Source: Neoscytalidium dimidiatum (Eukaryota; Ascomycota; Dothideomycetes; Botryosphaeriales; Botryosphaeriaceae). Taken from it: DNA of 64,000 bases. Below, one piece after another: positions 12,001-23,261 of this stretch; position 1 is the stretch's first letter; each line of letters opens with the position of its first letter. Under the pieces are notes generated by a model that was given only the letters and a program-made list of their open reading frames with translations, did no database searches and had not been told where the DNA came from. The position numbers and the translations under genes were made by a program. The DNA lies in the NCBI GenBank assembly GCA_037367355.1, contig CM074698.1:2728001-2792000 (forward strand), in the 5' to 3' direction.

Positions 12001-13909
12001 GCCTTCACGCGAGCTGTCATCATCATCATGCTCCGAAGGAGGGTGAGGGCTGTGGAGCTTGGGAATATTGTTGAGATCCAGCGCTGCATCCTCATCCTCG
12101 GCCTTGACCTTGACAGGCTCATCAGGAACATCCTCGTCAAAGTTTGAGGAGACTTCGCGGGATGGGATGGGAATGTCAGGGTCGTACACCTCGAGATCCC
12201 CATAACTGCGTTCGGAAATCATGGAAGGCTGCTCAGTAAGCTCGTAATCATCGTAGTTCCGACTCTTGACCTTCTCTAAGATCGATTCACGCGAGATGTG
12301 AGGGATGTTCATCTCATCCAGGGCCGACACATCGCCTTCAGCAGGCTCTTCAGCTTTCAGAGTATCCTGGCTGTCCTTCTTCTCCGGCTCTTCCTCCTTT
12401 GCTACGTTCTCGTTATCATTCATCGTGGGAGTCGCTTCGCGTGATCCTTGAATTCCCATGAGCTGTAGGCGGTCTTCTAGCGACATGGAGTTACGGCCAA
12501 TGCTGAGAATATCAGACTTCGAAATGGTAGCGCCAATCCTTGGAGGCGAAGGCAGCGAACGGTGGGCGCTGCTAGCACGCTCGGCGGCAGCGGAGAGACC
12601 ATTGCTGGATTCCCTCCTTCCACGAGTGTCCGGGGAGCCTTGCATAGGTGGAAGCGGAGGAAGCGGACGTTGTTCACCGTCGGATGCGTTGGAGTGCTGG
12701 CGCACGTGCTCAGGCCGCTGGGAGTTTGGTCTGGCAGTCGGCGGAGGGCTCGACTCCCTCACGTCAAAGGGGTCGTCAAAAGTGTCGGCCAACGAAGTGT
12801 TCGCAGCTTCCGGGCTCATGTGACGCCAGTCGCCAGGAAGAACAACGGGAGTTTTGTCTGTGTCCTCCAGAGACGCGTCGAAACTGTCATCTCTCTCCAT
12901 TGAGTCGCCTTCAAACTCGTAATCTTCCTCATCTTCCTCTTCAGACTCGTCGCAGCTACCATCACGCGAAGCCAGAGAAGGTTCGGGAGTGACCATTTCG
13001 TACTCGTTGATCACCGGCGGCTTCGCCTCAAATGTGACACTCTTTGCATGGCGGCGCAAGGGACGTTGTGGACCTTCACCCACACGCTCGTCGTCTGAAG
13101 AGAGCACACTCGAGTCGTTGTCATAGCCCTGACTGTACCTGCCATTGCGGGAGAGAGAAGATCTAAGAGGTGAGGACTGCGTCTTGGACGGGGAGTTCGT
13201 AGTGTATCCACCATCGAACTTAGAGGGAGAGGCGCGTGGGGTAGTGTCTGCGCTGTCACTGTGGCGGTGCTGTTGCTTCTTGAGCGGAGACTCGCGAGTC
13301 TCGCGGCTGCGCAGAGGATCGAAACCGCGCGGGACAAAACCCTGAGCGCTGAGAGGACGGTTCGAAGCGAGAGGACGCTCGACAATGGGCAGCTTAGTGG
13401 GGTCATACTCGTTCTTCTGCTCGCGGGCGAACATGGTGCTGTTCTTGACGCGAGAGGCCTTCATGAGGTTCTCGATGGAGCTCCGCTTGGGGGACAGGGT
13501 CTGCTGCTCGCGCTCAAAGGAGTTCTCGACATCGGGCGAGTTTGGGTCGCGGGACTGCCAGAAGCGATGCTTGGAGGTAGAGCCGAAGGGCGAGGTATCC
13601 AGCGGAGAGGTTTCCCGGGCACCAGCGGGCTAGCGCGGGTCAGCAGGGTACAGGAGGTCAGGAATGCGGCAAAACGAACCTTTGTGTTGAGCTTGTGGCT
13701 GGCGGAGTTCCTTCGATGCTCCATGGGGCTAATCTCAGAGAGCGGAGCTGGAGAGCTCATTTTTGCGGGCGATGAAGACGGTGTGTTTTTGTTTATGCGC
13801 AGAGGTTGGACCTGGCGGCGGCGATAGCGGTCAGTTTCGCGGGCCATTTGGATTGGATGGCAGCAGCGGCGGCGGCGGATGAAGTTAGACTTACAGCCTC
13901 TGAGGGCAT
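9084..13909 (-). CDS. BUD4: Bud4/anillin-like septation protein with C-terminal PH domain
   Basis: Bud4-type proteins mark the septation site and organise septins and the contractile ring at the cortex. Five exons on the minus strand: 13909-13895, 13811-13680, 13629-10578, 10521-9773 and 9695-9084, 1519 residues, near the usual size of mould Bud4. The first exon encodes only MPSEA; it joins VQPLRINKNTPS. Then come SPAPLSEISP, FGSTSKHRFWQSRDPNSP and a long acidic, serine-rich, probably disordered part. The C-terminal third has an anillin-homology region (FVKVVGVKDLDLPLP, ERTWFQLTLDNGLHCV) and a PH domain at about 1303-1420 (GRVWEGHLSQQGGDCP joined to YWRRRFFRLSGTKL, later DGWMQVL). Intron donors are gtaagt, gttcgt, gtaagt and gtgagt. 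The gene is head-to-head with MRH4. Confidence 0.92.
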
Positions 13910-14803
13910 GTCGACCAGTTGGCAGTAGGTTGCGTGGGCCGGCGAAGCTCAATTGGCCGAGCAGCGGTGGAATGCAGGCCCGGAATGCAGAAGCTGACAG
14001 GCAAGCACAAATGAGCGAGAGGACTGGCGCGGCCAGCTCATGCAGCGGGGAGAGATGGAGGAAAGCGAATCGTGAGGTCGTCAAGACGCGCAGAGGCGAA
14101 GGTGGAGGAGGGAGGTAGAGTGTGTTTATGTGGGGTGGAGAGGAGAGGAGGCGGATGACGATGATGCGCGAGCTTGTGTGGAGGATAACAACCGTGCTTG
14201 CTTGCCTGGGAGTTGGCCGAGGCGCCTGGGCAGCTCGCGATCACCACGGAAACCGCGCGCGACAAACGGCGCCCGCCGTCCGTGCACCGCCGCAGCGCCG
14301 CAAGCCCGCCAGGCCTGCTGCCTCTCTGCCTGCTGCTCTGCCGCCGCACCTGCGACCGCGAGCCCCAAACGCCCGCCCGCGCAGGGCGACTCCATATTGC
14401 GCGCTGCACGTAGCCCGCTGCATGGGTCTCCTGCTGCCGCTCATTGGCTCGGAGTTCTCAGATATCAATCCATAGCCCCTATTTCGTACAGTGTCAGTGG
14501 GTCCAAAGCGGATGTCAACAAAGTAGCGGCGGCAACCACTTCGATCTGTGGCTTGTGCGCACAGCCGCTCCAGCCTCTGCTGCCGCTGCCGCCGCCGCCA
14601 CCCCAGCACGCGTCCCGCCTCGCAAAATTTCGCGGACGTCACGCCTGCTCTATCTTCCAAGTTCTTGTTGCAACTCCACCTCCACGCGACCGCTGCTTCG
14701 TTGGCCGCCTCGCCAACCACCCCTGTCCAACCGCCCTCCTCCATGCTCTTTGCTTGATATTTTCTGCGCCCAGGGCCGCGGAGCCCGCTCCATCGCCGTA
14801 GCC
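13910..14803. promoter_or_regulatory. divergent promoter region BUD4/MRH4
   Basis: About 890 bases between opposite start codons, very GC-rich around 14200-14420 and 14570-14620 (CCGCCG-type runs). The long overlapping open frames on both strands are a by-product of this composition. An in-frame ATG at 14444 would extend MRH4 by 120 residues but yields no family similarity. No specific sites assigned. Confidence 0.5.
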
Positions 14804-16660
14804 ATGCTTCGCGCCTCATCCCAGCTCTGTCCCTTCTGCGAGATCCGCGCTCTCTTCCCGTCACGCGCCCCCAGTGCCACCTCACCGCAATGGCAGCAGG
14901 CCCGTTTTGCGTCGCAGCTGCAAAAGCGCCCCAGACCCGCTCGCATGGAGCTCTCGGCCAAGGTTGCTCAGCCCAAGACTAAACCCACCACCCGCAGAAC
15001 AGACGGCCCTTTTGCAGGCCTCAACCGAACGAGAGTGCCCAAAACACTACAAACGCAAATCTCCAGAGCCCCTGCGTCTCCTCACGCAAAGGACCCCAAA
15101 GTCCAGTCTGCTAAGCGTTCCCGCGATGCAAGGGACAAGGCCCCAAAAGAGGACCCGCGATGGTACAAGGCATTAAAGGAGCGTCGCGCTTTGAGCTCTG
15201 TATCCTACGACCGCCGAACTGACGTGAAGCAGAGGATTGCGGACATTGATGACTTCAGTCAGTTTCCTCTGCTTCCCGCCATACAAAATTCAATCCTAAC
15301 GCAGGCCCTACCGGGCTTGGAGGATATCACGCCGACTCCGGCTCAACGCGTGGCCATTCCTGCATTACTCAACATGGACGCAAAAGGAAAGAGGCGAGCA
15401 ACAGAGAAGGACGTTACAGGAACGCAGCAGTTCTTGATTGCTGCTGAGACTGGCTCCGGCAAGACTCTTGCCTACCTCCTCCCTGTTATGGATGCTATCA
15501 AGCGCGCGGAAATGCAGGAGAAAGAGGAGGAAGAGAGATTAAATGCCGAAAAGGCTCAGGAAGACAAGATGTTTGAACTAGATCCCCCGCCGCTTTCGGG
15601 TGAGGAAGAGAGCGACTCTGCCAGGCCCAAGGCGATCATCCTTGTGCCTTCCGCCGAGCTAGTGGACCAAGTCGGAGCCGTGGCCAAGTCTTTCTCGCAT
15701 ACGGTCAAGTTCAGAGCAGCTCTCATATCTGCCTCCTTTTCCAGCACCGTCATTAGAAACCGTCTCTTCAACCCGTCCGGCGTCGATGTGGTTATCGCTA
15801 CTCCCCATCTGTTAGCCAGCATCGCGGAGAGTGACCCAAACATTCTCAGCCGCGTCAGCCACCTCGTGATCGACGAAGCCGACTCTCTTCTCGACCGATC
15901 CTTCTCCCCGCTTACCTCCGCAATCATTGACAGATCCTCACCATCATTACGCCAACTTGTTTTCTGCTCTGCAACCATACCTCGGAGTATGGACTCATAT
16001 CTCCGCAAGCGTTTTCCCAATATCAATAGACTTGTCACACCCAACATCCACGCCATACCAAGACGCGTTCAACTGGGTGTTGTCCAGGTTGATCAACAGC
16101 CTTACAGGGGAAATAAGGACCTCGCGTGCGCGGACACGATCTGGAATATTGGCCGATCCGCTGCCGAACACTACGACGATCAGAAAGAAGTCATTAGCAC
16201 AAAACGCATCATTGTGTTCGTCAACGAGCGTGAGAAAGCTGTCGAGTTAGCGAAATATCTCGTCTCGAAAGGCATCGACGCTATTGCATTGAACAGGGAT
16301 ACCTCTGACCAGAGGCATTCTCAGGCCCTGGCTGCCTTTAGAGGCATCGCTTCGGCTAAAGATCCCACCGAAGAACAGCCTCAGGCCCTAAAAAAGGGCT
16401 CCAGAGACCAGCGGAAGCTGGTCAACACGAAGGTCCTTGTTGCGACCGACCTAGGCTCCCGCGGCATTGATACTGTCGCCGTGCGACATGTCATACTTTA
16501 CGACGTCCCTCACTCGACGGTCGACTTCATACATCGTCTCGGCCGAACTGGCCGCATGGGCAGGCGTGGCCGTGGCATTGTGCTGCTCGGCAAAGGCGAT
16601 CGCGCGGACGTTGTAAAGGATGTCCGGGAGGGCATGTATAGAGGCCAGGCCCTGATCTAA
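14804..16660 (+). CDS. MRH4: mitochondrial DEAD-box RNA helicase Mrh4
   Basis: ATP-dependent RNA helicase of mitochondria, needed in yeast for assembly of the large mitoribosomal subunit. Single exon, 618 residues from the ATG at 14804, chosen because it gives a mitochondrial presequence (MLRASSQLCPFCEIRALFPS, then ARFASQLQKRPRPAR, basic and serine-rich). Helicase motifs in order: TPTPAQRVAIPAL (Q motif), AAETGSGKT near 217, LVPSAELVDQ, IATPHLL, VIDEADS near 355, FCSATIP near 388, IVFVNEREKAVELA, ATDLGSRGIDT and HRLGRTGRMGRRGRG near 575. An acidic insert (about 232-265) after motif I is compatible with the Mrh4 subfamily. Other members of the mitochondrial DEAD-box group are possible but the overall layout fits Mrh4 best. 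Confidence 0.9.
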   Translation: MLRASSQLCPFCEIRALFPSRAPSATSPQWQQARFASQLQKRPRPARMELSAKVAQPKTKPTTRRTDGPFAGLNRTRVPKTLQTQISRAPASPHAKDPKVQSAKRSRDARDKAPKEDPRWYKALKERRALSSVSYDRRTDVKQRIADIDDFSQFPLLPAIQNSILTQALPGLEDITPTPAQRVAIPALLNMDAKGKRRATEKDVTGTQQFLIAAETGSGKTLAYLLPVMDAIKRAEMQEKEEEERLNAEKAQEDKMFELDPPPLSGEEESDSARPKAIILVPSAELVDQVGAVAKSFSHTVKFRAALISASFSSTVIRNRLFNPSGVDVVIATPHLLASIAESDPNILSRVSHLVIDEADSLLDRSFSPLTSAIIDRSSPSLRQLVFCSATIPRSMDSYLRKRFPNINRLVTPNIHAIPRRVQLGVVQVDQQPYRGNKDLACADTIWNIGRSAAEHYDDQKEVISTKRIIVFVNEREKAVELAKYLVSKGIDAIALNRDTSDQRHSQALAAFRGIASAKDPTEEQPQALKKGSRDQRKLVNTKVLVATDLGSRGIDTVAVRHVILYDVPHSTVDFIHRLGRTGRMGRRGRGIVLLGKGDRADVVKDVREGMYRGQALI

Positions 16661-17027
16661 GTGGTGTATGGATATTCGTAAGTATAGAATTATGGTCTGT
16701 CCGCGATTGTTGACGGGCGCCTGTACAATAAAATGACATATAACGTCTGTTCTAGAAGCTGCTTCACGTGTTCTATCTGGCCAGCATGTTTCTTAATCGT
16801 CGCTTCTTCGAAATTACTGCATATTCAGCCCCTACAATTGACAACGACACTATTAGCCTGCTACATCCGTGGCTTTGGTGCTACTGAAGTAGGGGAGAGC
16901 GACTGCTCCGAAAAGTCTTCAGCTCGTTCTTTTGTTTACCACAGGAACGGACTTAATAAAAAGAAAGCCACATCCTTGAAAAAAAAAATTAAGTAGTTGC
17001 GTCAAAAGACAAAAGACCAGCTAGTGA
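16661..17027. other. convergent 3' intergenic region
   Basis: About 370 bases between the stop of MRH4 and the end of the F-box-like gene. AT-richer than its flanks, with an A-run at about 16980-16988. Nothing else seen. Confidence 0.6.
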
Positions 17028-18422
17028 CTACACAATTTCATCCACGTCCATCATCGCCGCCATCTCTTCGTTCTCTACGGAGAACTCATCGAGTTCTTCG
17101 TCCGCCTCACCACCATTGGAAAGCCTGGAGAACGCAAAGATGATCTTCGAGGCTACGAAGTGGCTCCTTATCTCTCCTAGTTCACTAGTGAGCTGGTGGG
17201 TCTCCGCGCGGTTACGGCCCAATTCCTCGAAATCAACCAGCACACTGCTAAAAGCAGGGAACTGGTCACGGCCAGCAACAGCCATTGCCTGTAAATGGCC
17301 AATCATTTCCCGAGTGGCCGACATGAAGTGGACTCGCAGCAGGTTGGCAGGCAGGCAAGACCACAGGACCAGCTCGCTGGAAGTCGCAGCTGGGGAACCG
17401 AGCAAGGCAAACCGTGGGATGACCAGCTCCTTCAAGTTTACAAGACTGGTCAGGCTGGGAATGATGGCTGATAACGGCAACTGGTCGTCGACACAGTGGT
17501 TTGCCACTAGGGCCAGGTGCTCGAGATGGCCGAAATGGCTGAAGACAGCCGGTAAGATGGTGGCGAACTAGCGCTTAATAAGCCAGTCGTGATACTGAAA
17601 TGTGACGGTTAAATGCTCGAGGGGTACCGACTTACCCACCAGCTTGGCGGCGAACTTTGGATATCACAACGGACATTTTCCTGCCTGCCAATGTCCTGAT
17701 TGGGAGTTCTCCGTAAGGGAGGATGTAGCTGCTCATGTGAGTCGGGAGGTCGCCAGTGTTGAAGACTCTTAGCTGCGGAGCCGCAAGAATTGGGGTCAGT
17801 GCTGAGAAGCTGTTGCCGACAATATTGCCTTGGGACATGATGTTGACCGCCTTGAGGTTTTCCAAGATGTGCAGAGGTCCAAAAGTCTGATGGAATTCGA
17901 AAGCATAGCATAAAATAGCGTAGAATAGGCTATTGCTCGTGTTCTCGATGGACTGCTCGGTCGCTACAGAGAGAATCTCAAGAGAAGGCAGAATGTATAG
18001 AAGAGGACAAAGCAGGCATCTGCAACACCTATCTCGAGAAGGTTGAGCCAGACCCGTTTCAGGTAAGGAAACAGAGGTCCAGGGATCGTCTTGGACGCAG
18101 CGTGCGCAAGTTCGCCGTGCGCGGTAGGATGGTCTTCAGAACAGACAATAATGGCCTGATTGATGCAGCGCAGGGCCAGACCTAGGACCTTAATCTTTCT
18201 GGCCATATCAGGATGCTGGAGGATAGCTTCTACGAACTGCCGAATGTTTCCATCATGAACTTTGCTGGTCCTGGAAATGTGCTCTTGGGCTACAATAGAG
18301 AGGCGCTTGGAGCTGAGACAGAGAGCCTTCAACTCTTTCAAGGAGGCGATGTTCTCAGTAGCATTGTGGATCAATTTTGCGGGGAGGTTGTTGAGGCTCG
18401 CGGTGTGGGCGGGAGAAGACAT
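17028..18422 (-). CDS. F-box-like protein with leucine-rich C-terminal part
   Basis: Likely substrate receptor of an SCF ubiquitin ligase; target unknown. The N-terminus has an F-box-like segment: NNLPAKLIHNATENIASLKE, then LKALCLSSKRLSIVAQEHI (about residues 10-50). The rest is rich in leucine with LRR-like pieces (LPSLEILSVATEQS; HLEHLALVANHCVDD; LTSLVNLKELVIPRFALLG) and ends with an acidic tail. Three open segments lie in frames that must be joined by introns. A phase-consistent model is 18422-18073, 18019-17636 and 17538-17028, 414 residues; intron 2 has a good donor (gtaagt) but intron 1 would use a weak donor (gtttcc). A frameshift in place of intron 1 would make this a damaged gene. 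I trust the gene's existence and F-box nature more than the exact exons. Confidence 0.55.
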
Positions 18423-20753
18423 GTTCGTGACTGTTTCTTAAAAGCGTGCGAAAACAAGTGGTGCAGCGACCTGCGAGGAAATGAGAATAGCGACAGATGT
18501 GGCCATTATGACAATATTCCGGGGGAAAATCAATGATACCAAGCCTTGACAGAGGCAGAACGGGAGCGCCTACGGCGATGAGGTTCGCACGATAGGTGGC
18601 TGTGGTTGGCGGATGGGAACGCTTAGTTTGGCGCAGGAGGACGTGGGGGGTTATGACAGGTGCATGGGTGAACCCCAAATGGCAGGGTGCGAGGCCACGG
18701 ATTGAAGTGGTTGGAATACGTACCAAGTCAGTCAAATGAGTGTGTGGTCATGGGCGAAGAGGAAAGGAGGATGGCTGGAGGCGAGGGCGGGAGGGTTTAT
18801 ATATATTGGACCCGACGGCGTCCGGACGCGCCCAGCTCGTCTGTGTGACTCAAAGCCGATGGAAACATACCTGTGTATGAATGACGTGGCCTTACTTCCT
18901 AAATAGCGCGCCACAAGAGTTTAATACTGAGGTCGTAGGCATTGGCGCGTGCGTTAGACGTTGACATCCACACGCATTACGCGACGCAGCTGCGAAAAGG
19001 CGCCATCCAAGGCGTGCTGTAGACAGAACTACAAACTCAGAGAAAATCTAGAATGATACGTTTTGAATCTTCTAGCCGCTGCGCACGAGCTGCGCGGTTA
19101 AGCTGCTGTACGCGTGCAAACGCTTGGATATCGCACCACGGCCACCACCCTGGACATGGTCACTTCACCCGCATACAACGCTGCACACCGAGAATTGTTT
19201 GAAAGCAAAATGAAATCAAGTACCTCCAACTCATCATGCTGCAGGATACTTAGGGTAATTTACCCGCTTTCTTGCTGTTGTTGGCCCAATCTTCATATCG
19301 ACAACTCTATCACGCACCAGCATCATCCGTCCCTTCGTACTAATGAAATAGAAATCGCCTAACTCGCGATTTCTGGCCTTGAAGATAAGTTGACGACACT
19401 AGAAGACGAAACGAATCACTCTTCGGTCCTTCACGTAAGGACATGATTGCAAGTACTGCGATCGTCGGAGAAAGCGACCATCCAGATGTAACTATTCCAT
19501 TCTTTAAGAGGATTTGCGTGCTGTCAATTGGTTCACAGTCCTACGCTTTGCAATATGTCGCGGACAGCATTTATTGAACGGGATTTAAACCGACAATCGC
19601 AAAGCCGGTCAACCCAGCACATGCGACGCCCTAGCCGTACATATAGTATCACATGCGTGTGCTACGCATTATTCCAGATCTCTGCATTCCTCCTACTAGA
19701 GCCCAAGCTTGTAGCTCTTCTGCGTAAATCACACGTTACGATTGACATGGAGCAGACGTGACAAACATGAAGAAACCCAGATGCGTCCAACATTACAATC
19801 TTTTTGTATTTTTCTTCATTATTGTATATGCTTCTTCCTCTGCCCTGTCTTCAGCTCCTCGAAAAGGACCACAGGGGAAGAGAGGTGAATGACGAATGGC
19901 ACGAATACCATCTGCGTAGCCAGGAACACCACTTTTTCAGGGCTGTTCTGTTCATCGCCCATCGCGTTCAAGCACCGTATCCCTTCACCCACCTTCTTGG
20001 CTCCCATATCCCTTTCACATAGATAGACCACTCTTCATTATCCAAATCTTCTTCTCATAGATACGGTTGCGAGACTCTGCCCTCATTTCTTTGCTCCTCG
20101 CTCCATTGCTCCTCCCTCGCCAGCTAGGTGGCGTTTGCTGCTGTTTTGAATTCGTTGCTAAAAGAGTCCAAGAAGAATTGTCAAGGTGTGAATGCCTAGC
20201 GAATTGAAGCCATGGTATCAAAACCCAACCGGGGGGAATCTTTGCCTGAAGGAATCGCAAAAAGGGGGGGGAATCACTCTCAATCTTTTTTGTCCACCGC
20301 AGAATGATATCTCAATCTTAACACACACTTCGCCTCCGCACCCTATTTCAAAAGGAGAAGAGACAAGAGAAGAACAAAGATAGAAATGAAGCGAATGAAG
20401 TGCTCGCGATTGGTTGAAGGGTAGTATTAAGGGTATGAGGGGTATGCGAGGGGAGTAAACTACGTAAATCAATCAGAAGAATGGCGATAGCGAACGTCAT
20501 GACACGCAAATAACCCGCATCCACCTAGAAAAGTTCAGTAATACAATGGAGTACAGTGCGTGCGTCGGATCAAAAGTTGTGAGCAAAAAGAAATGTCAAA
20601 TGACAAAAAAAAGTATCAACAAAAGAAGCGCAAGATGGCATGCAAGTGTGACCAAATCACAACAAACAAAAAGAAATGAAACAAGTTGGTAACGAATCTT
20701 GAAATGGTCAAACGACCAGTGGTCCCATCATTCTATCCATCATAGCAGATTGC
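18423..20753. other. 2.3 kb intergenic region
   Basis: Upstream of the F-box-like gene and downstream of MRN1, so it should carry the promoter of the former (a TATATATAT tract at about 18798-18806) and the 3' UTR of the latter. Open frames are short and compositionally irregular. No RNA gene or repeat recognised. Confidence 0.5.
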
Positions 20754-23261
20754 TTAATTTGCGCCAGCTTCTTCTTCAGCCCAACCGGGAAGACCGCCAT
20801 GGCCCTCACCTTGGATTGCAAGACCGAAGCCATTGCCAGCACCAAAACCGCCCAGACCGCTAGCCAAGCTACCAAAGTTCTGGCTCTGACCCTGGCTTGT
20901 AGCGCTCGACGGCTGACCGAAAGGTCCCTGAGAGAACACTGGCAGGCTCACAGCACGAGCGTGCTGCGCGCTCCTGCCGATATTGGAAGGAGCCAGCAGA
21001 CCACCTATGGTCGTGGAGCCAGAAGCAGAATTCGAGGCAGGTCCAGATCCGTTCGTCAGGCTGAAGGAGCTGCTGGGGCCGTGGTGGGAGGTGTGCGCCG
21101 GGGCGGCATTGGCGTTGTCAGCGGCATAGAACGCGGCCTGAGGGCTCGGGAACTGGCTCTGCTGCGAGCTCTGCTGAGACTGCTGCTGCTGTTGCTGCTG
21201 GGCACTCGGGAAAGGGTCCAAGGTCGACTGCTGCTGCGGGTATTGTTGTTGTTGCTGTTGCGGTTGCTGCTGCTGCTGCTGTTGTGCTTGCAGGTACATG
21301 ATGAGCGGGTTGTTCTGGCTCTGGTACAAGATATTGGCGGGGGTGGGAGCTTGGACACCGTTTGAGTTACCCGAGCCGGTAGGGGAGATCGAGTTCTGGC
21401 CCCTGTTCGGCTGCGACATTCCATTGAGCGGCGAAGGAGACTGCAGCTCGCCATTCTGCTGGTTCTGCTGGTTTTGCATGTTCTGCAACTGGCGGGGCGG
21501 GTTGCCACAGCGGTCCTTTCCAAAGTTGACCTTGAAACGCTTATACTCCTCCTTCTGACGAACGGCCTCAATCGCCTTGATGGCATTGGCGATGTTTGTG
21601 AAGTTTACGAATGCGCAGCTCTTCTCGCGGAGGGTGTTGACCAATTCGATTTCGCCATATTCGGAAAAGTCTTGGCGGAGGCGATCCTCCGTCCAGGATT
21701 CGTCGAGATTGCCGATGTACACGTTCCGGGAAGCGCCGCCGCTGACAGCGAGCGCGATGGCAGGTGGCAGGGCACCAGAATGCTTGCCCCAGCCAATCTT
21801 CAGGCGGCGGTTATGGATCATCAGACCCTGAAGCTGGCTGAGAGCATAGAAAGAAGCGGCGGAAGTGGGGTCGATGAACGTAACGAAGCAGATGTGCTTG
21901 TCTGGAATGTAACGGATGTGGTGGAGAAGACCGCCCCTGACAACGTTGCAGATTTCCTCAATGGTTGTCTCAGGATGAATGTTGCCGAGGTAGACGGTCC
22001 GGTTCCCCAGATTGTTGGCACCGCCAGCGGATGTCGCAACAGCGGCTGCAGCAACGGATTGCTGAGCCAGAGCGTTCGAAATCAGATCCCGGTCAGCGCC
22101 GTTGAGGACATGTGCATAGCCTGGGGCAATGCCAAGGTACTGCGCCGCGTTCTGCTGCTGCGTCTTCGAGACGTATGCACAACGGTCCTTGCCGTAGTAT
22201 ACGCGACGCGGCGGCTGCCACTTGGGCTCCTGAGGCAGCTGAGCGACGGCCTTGATAGCGTTTCCGATCGACAGGAAATGGACGAAGCCGATCGCCTTTT
22301 CCCGCACGATCTTGACGGTGTCAATGGGGCCGAACTTGCCCAGATCCTCGCGAAGCTCCTCCTCAGTGACATCCTCGGGCAGGTTCCCCAGATAGACGTT
22401 CCTAGACGCACCCGACTGCTGGACCGCAAGAGCGACGGAGGTGGGCACCTGCGAGGGCTTTCCCCAGCCGATCTTGATGTCCTGACCCCTGATTGACAAC
22501 TTTTTCAAGATTGCATCAGAGTGAAAGTGGGTGGCGGAGCTGCTGTCGAGGAAGGAGATGAAGGCGCAGTTCTTGTCGGGCAGAAGCCTGACCGACTCGA
22601 TCTGGCCGCTTCGCACATGTCCCAGAATCTCCTCGGCGGTCGTCTCCGGCGGAATGTTGCCCAGGTACACGGTCCTGCTCGTGCCCGACACCAGACCCGG
22701 AGCCATGTGCATCTGCGAGCCCAGGCCGCCCAGGGCCTGGTTGGCCAGGCTGGGGAAGCCTCCGGTGGGCGACTGGGGGCCGGCGAAGAAGGAAGGCGGG
22801 TTGATGCCGGTGGGCGACATCATGCTCTGGTAGAGCTGGGGTGACATGGGCTGCTGGATGGGGCTGCCCATCTGGGGCTGCTGGGGCTGCTGCTGGGCGG
22901 CGCCGTTCTGGAAGCTGGAGAAGTTCTGGAACTGGGGCGAGCCGAAGGCGTTGGGCGAGCCGGGCTGGAAGGGGGAGCCCAGCAGCAGCTGCGACGGCAG
23001 CAGCGGGGTGAAGTTCATGTCGAAGGCGGTGCCAGGAGTCTGCATGTCTGCGCCGTTCTGGTTGAGGCCGCCTAGTCTGCCGGTGGAGATGCTGGGCAGG
23101 TTCCTCTGAGGGTGTCGATCGCCGTAGCCGCTGATGGAGGGCTGATTCGAATGGAACGCTCCGTGCGAGAAGCCAGTCGAGTCGCCGTTCATCGAGGTTT
23201 TTGAGAAGGAGCTCATTCGGGCGGCGCCGGGGCCCGCGGGGGTGGAGTCTGCAGGTTGCAT
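20754..23261 (-). CDS. MRN1: four-RRM RNA-binding protein, Mrn1/Nrd1 type
   Basis: Post-transcriptional regulator that binds mRNAs; the fission yeast relative Nrd1 represses mating genes and protects mRNAs in stress, and budding yeast Mrn1 is linked to chromatin-remodeller genetics. One exon, 835 residues. Four RRMs: RNP motifs TVYLGNIPPETT / CAFISFLD (about 197-265), NVYLGNLPEDVT / IGFVHFLS (290-365), TVYLGNIHPETT / ICFVTFID (425-495) and NVYIGNLDESWT / CAFVNFTN (510-585). The repeated IKIGWGKPS / LKIGWGKHS after RRM1 and RRM3 and YYGKDRC / FGKDRC after RRM2 and RRM4 are typical of this family and show an RRM-pair duplication. The N-terminus is G/S/P-rich, and the C-terminus has glutamine runs encoded by CAG/CAA repeats (plus strand about 21170-21290). 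An ATG at 23216 (MSSFSK) is an alternative start. Confidence 0.9.
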   Translation of the reverse strand: MQPADSTPAGPGAARMSSFSKTSMNGDSTGFSHGAFHSNQPSISGYGDRHPQRNLPSISTGRLGGLNQNGADMQTPGTAFDMNFTPLLPSQLLLGSPFQPGSPNAFGSPQFQNFSSFQNGAAQQQPQQPQMGSPIQQPMSPQLYQSMMSPTGINPPSFFAGPQSPTGGFPSLANQALGGLGSQMHMAPGLVSGTSRTVYLGNIPPETTAEEILGHVRSGQIESVRLLPDKNCAFISFLDSSSATHFHSDAILKKLSIRGQDIKIGWGKPSQVPTSVALAVQQSGASRNVYLGNLPEDVTEEELREDLGKFGPIDTVKIVREKAIGFVHFLSIGNAIKAVAQLPQEPKWQPPRRVYYGKDRCAYVSKTQQQNAAQYLGIAPGYAHVLNGADRDLISNALAQQSVAAAAVATSAGGANNLGNRTVYLGNIHPETTIEEICNVVRGGLLHHIRYIPDKHICFVTFIDPTSAASFYALSQLQGLMIHNRRLKIGWGKHSGALPPAIALAVSGGASRNVYIGNLDESWTEDRLRQDFSEYGEIELVNTLREKSCAFVNFTNIANAIKAIEAVRQKEEYKRFKVNFGKDRCGNPPRQLQNMQNQQNQQNGELQSPSPLNGMSQPNRGQNSISPTGSGNSNGVQAPTPANILYQSQNNPLIMYLQAQQQQQQQPQQQQQQYPQQQSTLDPFPSAQQQQQQQSQQSSQQSQFPSPQAAFYAADNANAAPAHTSHHGPSSSFSLTNGSGPASNSASGSTTIGGLLAPSNIGRSAQHARAVSLPVFSQGPFGQPSSATSQGQSQNFGSLASGLGGFGAGNGFGLAIQGEGHGGLPGWAEEEAGAN
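21170..21292 (-). repeat. CAG/CAA repeat tract encoding polyglutamine in MRN1
   Basis: Several runs of CTG/TTG trinucleotides on the plus strand, read as glutamine runs of up to seven in MRN1 separated by P, Y, S or other residues. Such tracts are prone to length change and are common in low-complexity tails of RNA-binding proteins. Confidence 0.85.

Noticed and set aside
21474..22496. 340-residue plus-strand open frame
   Set aside because: Lies antisense to the RRM region of MRN1 and has no domain; it is a by-product of the codon use on the other strand.
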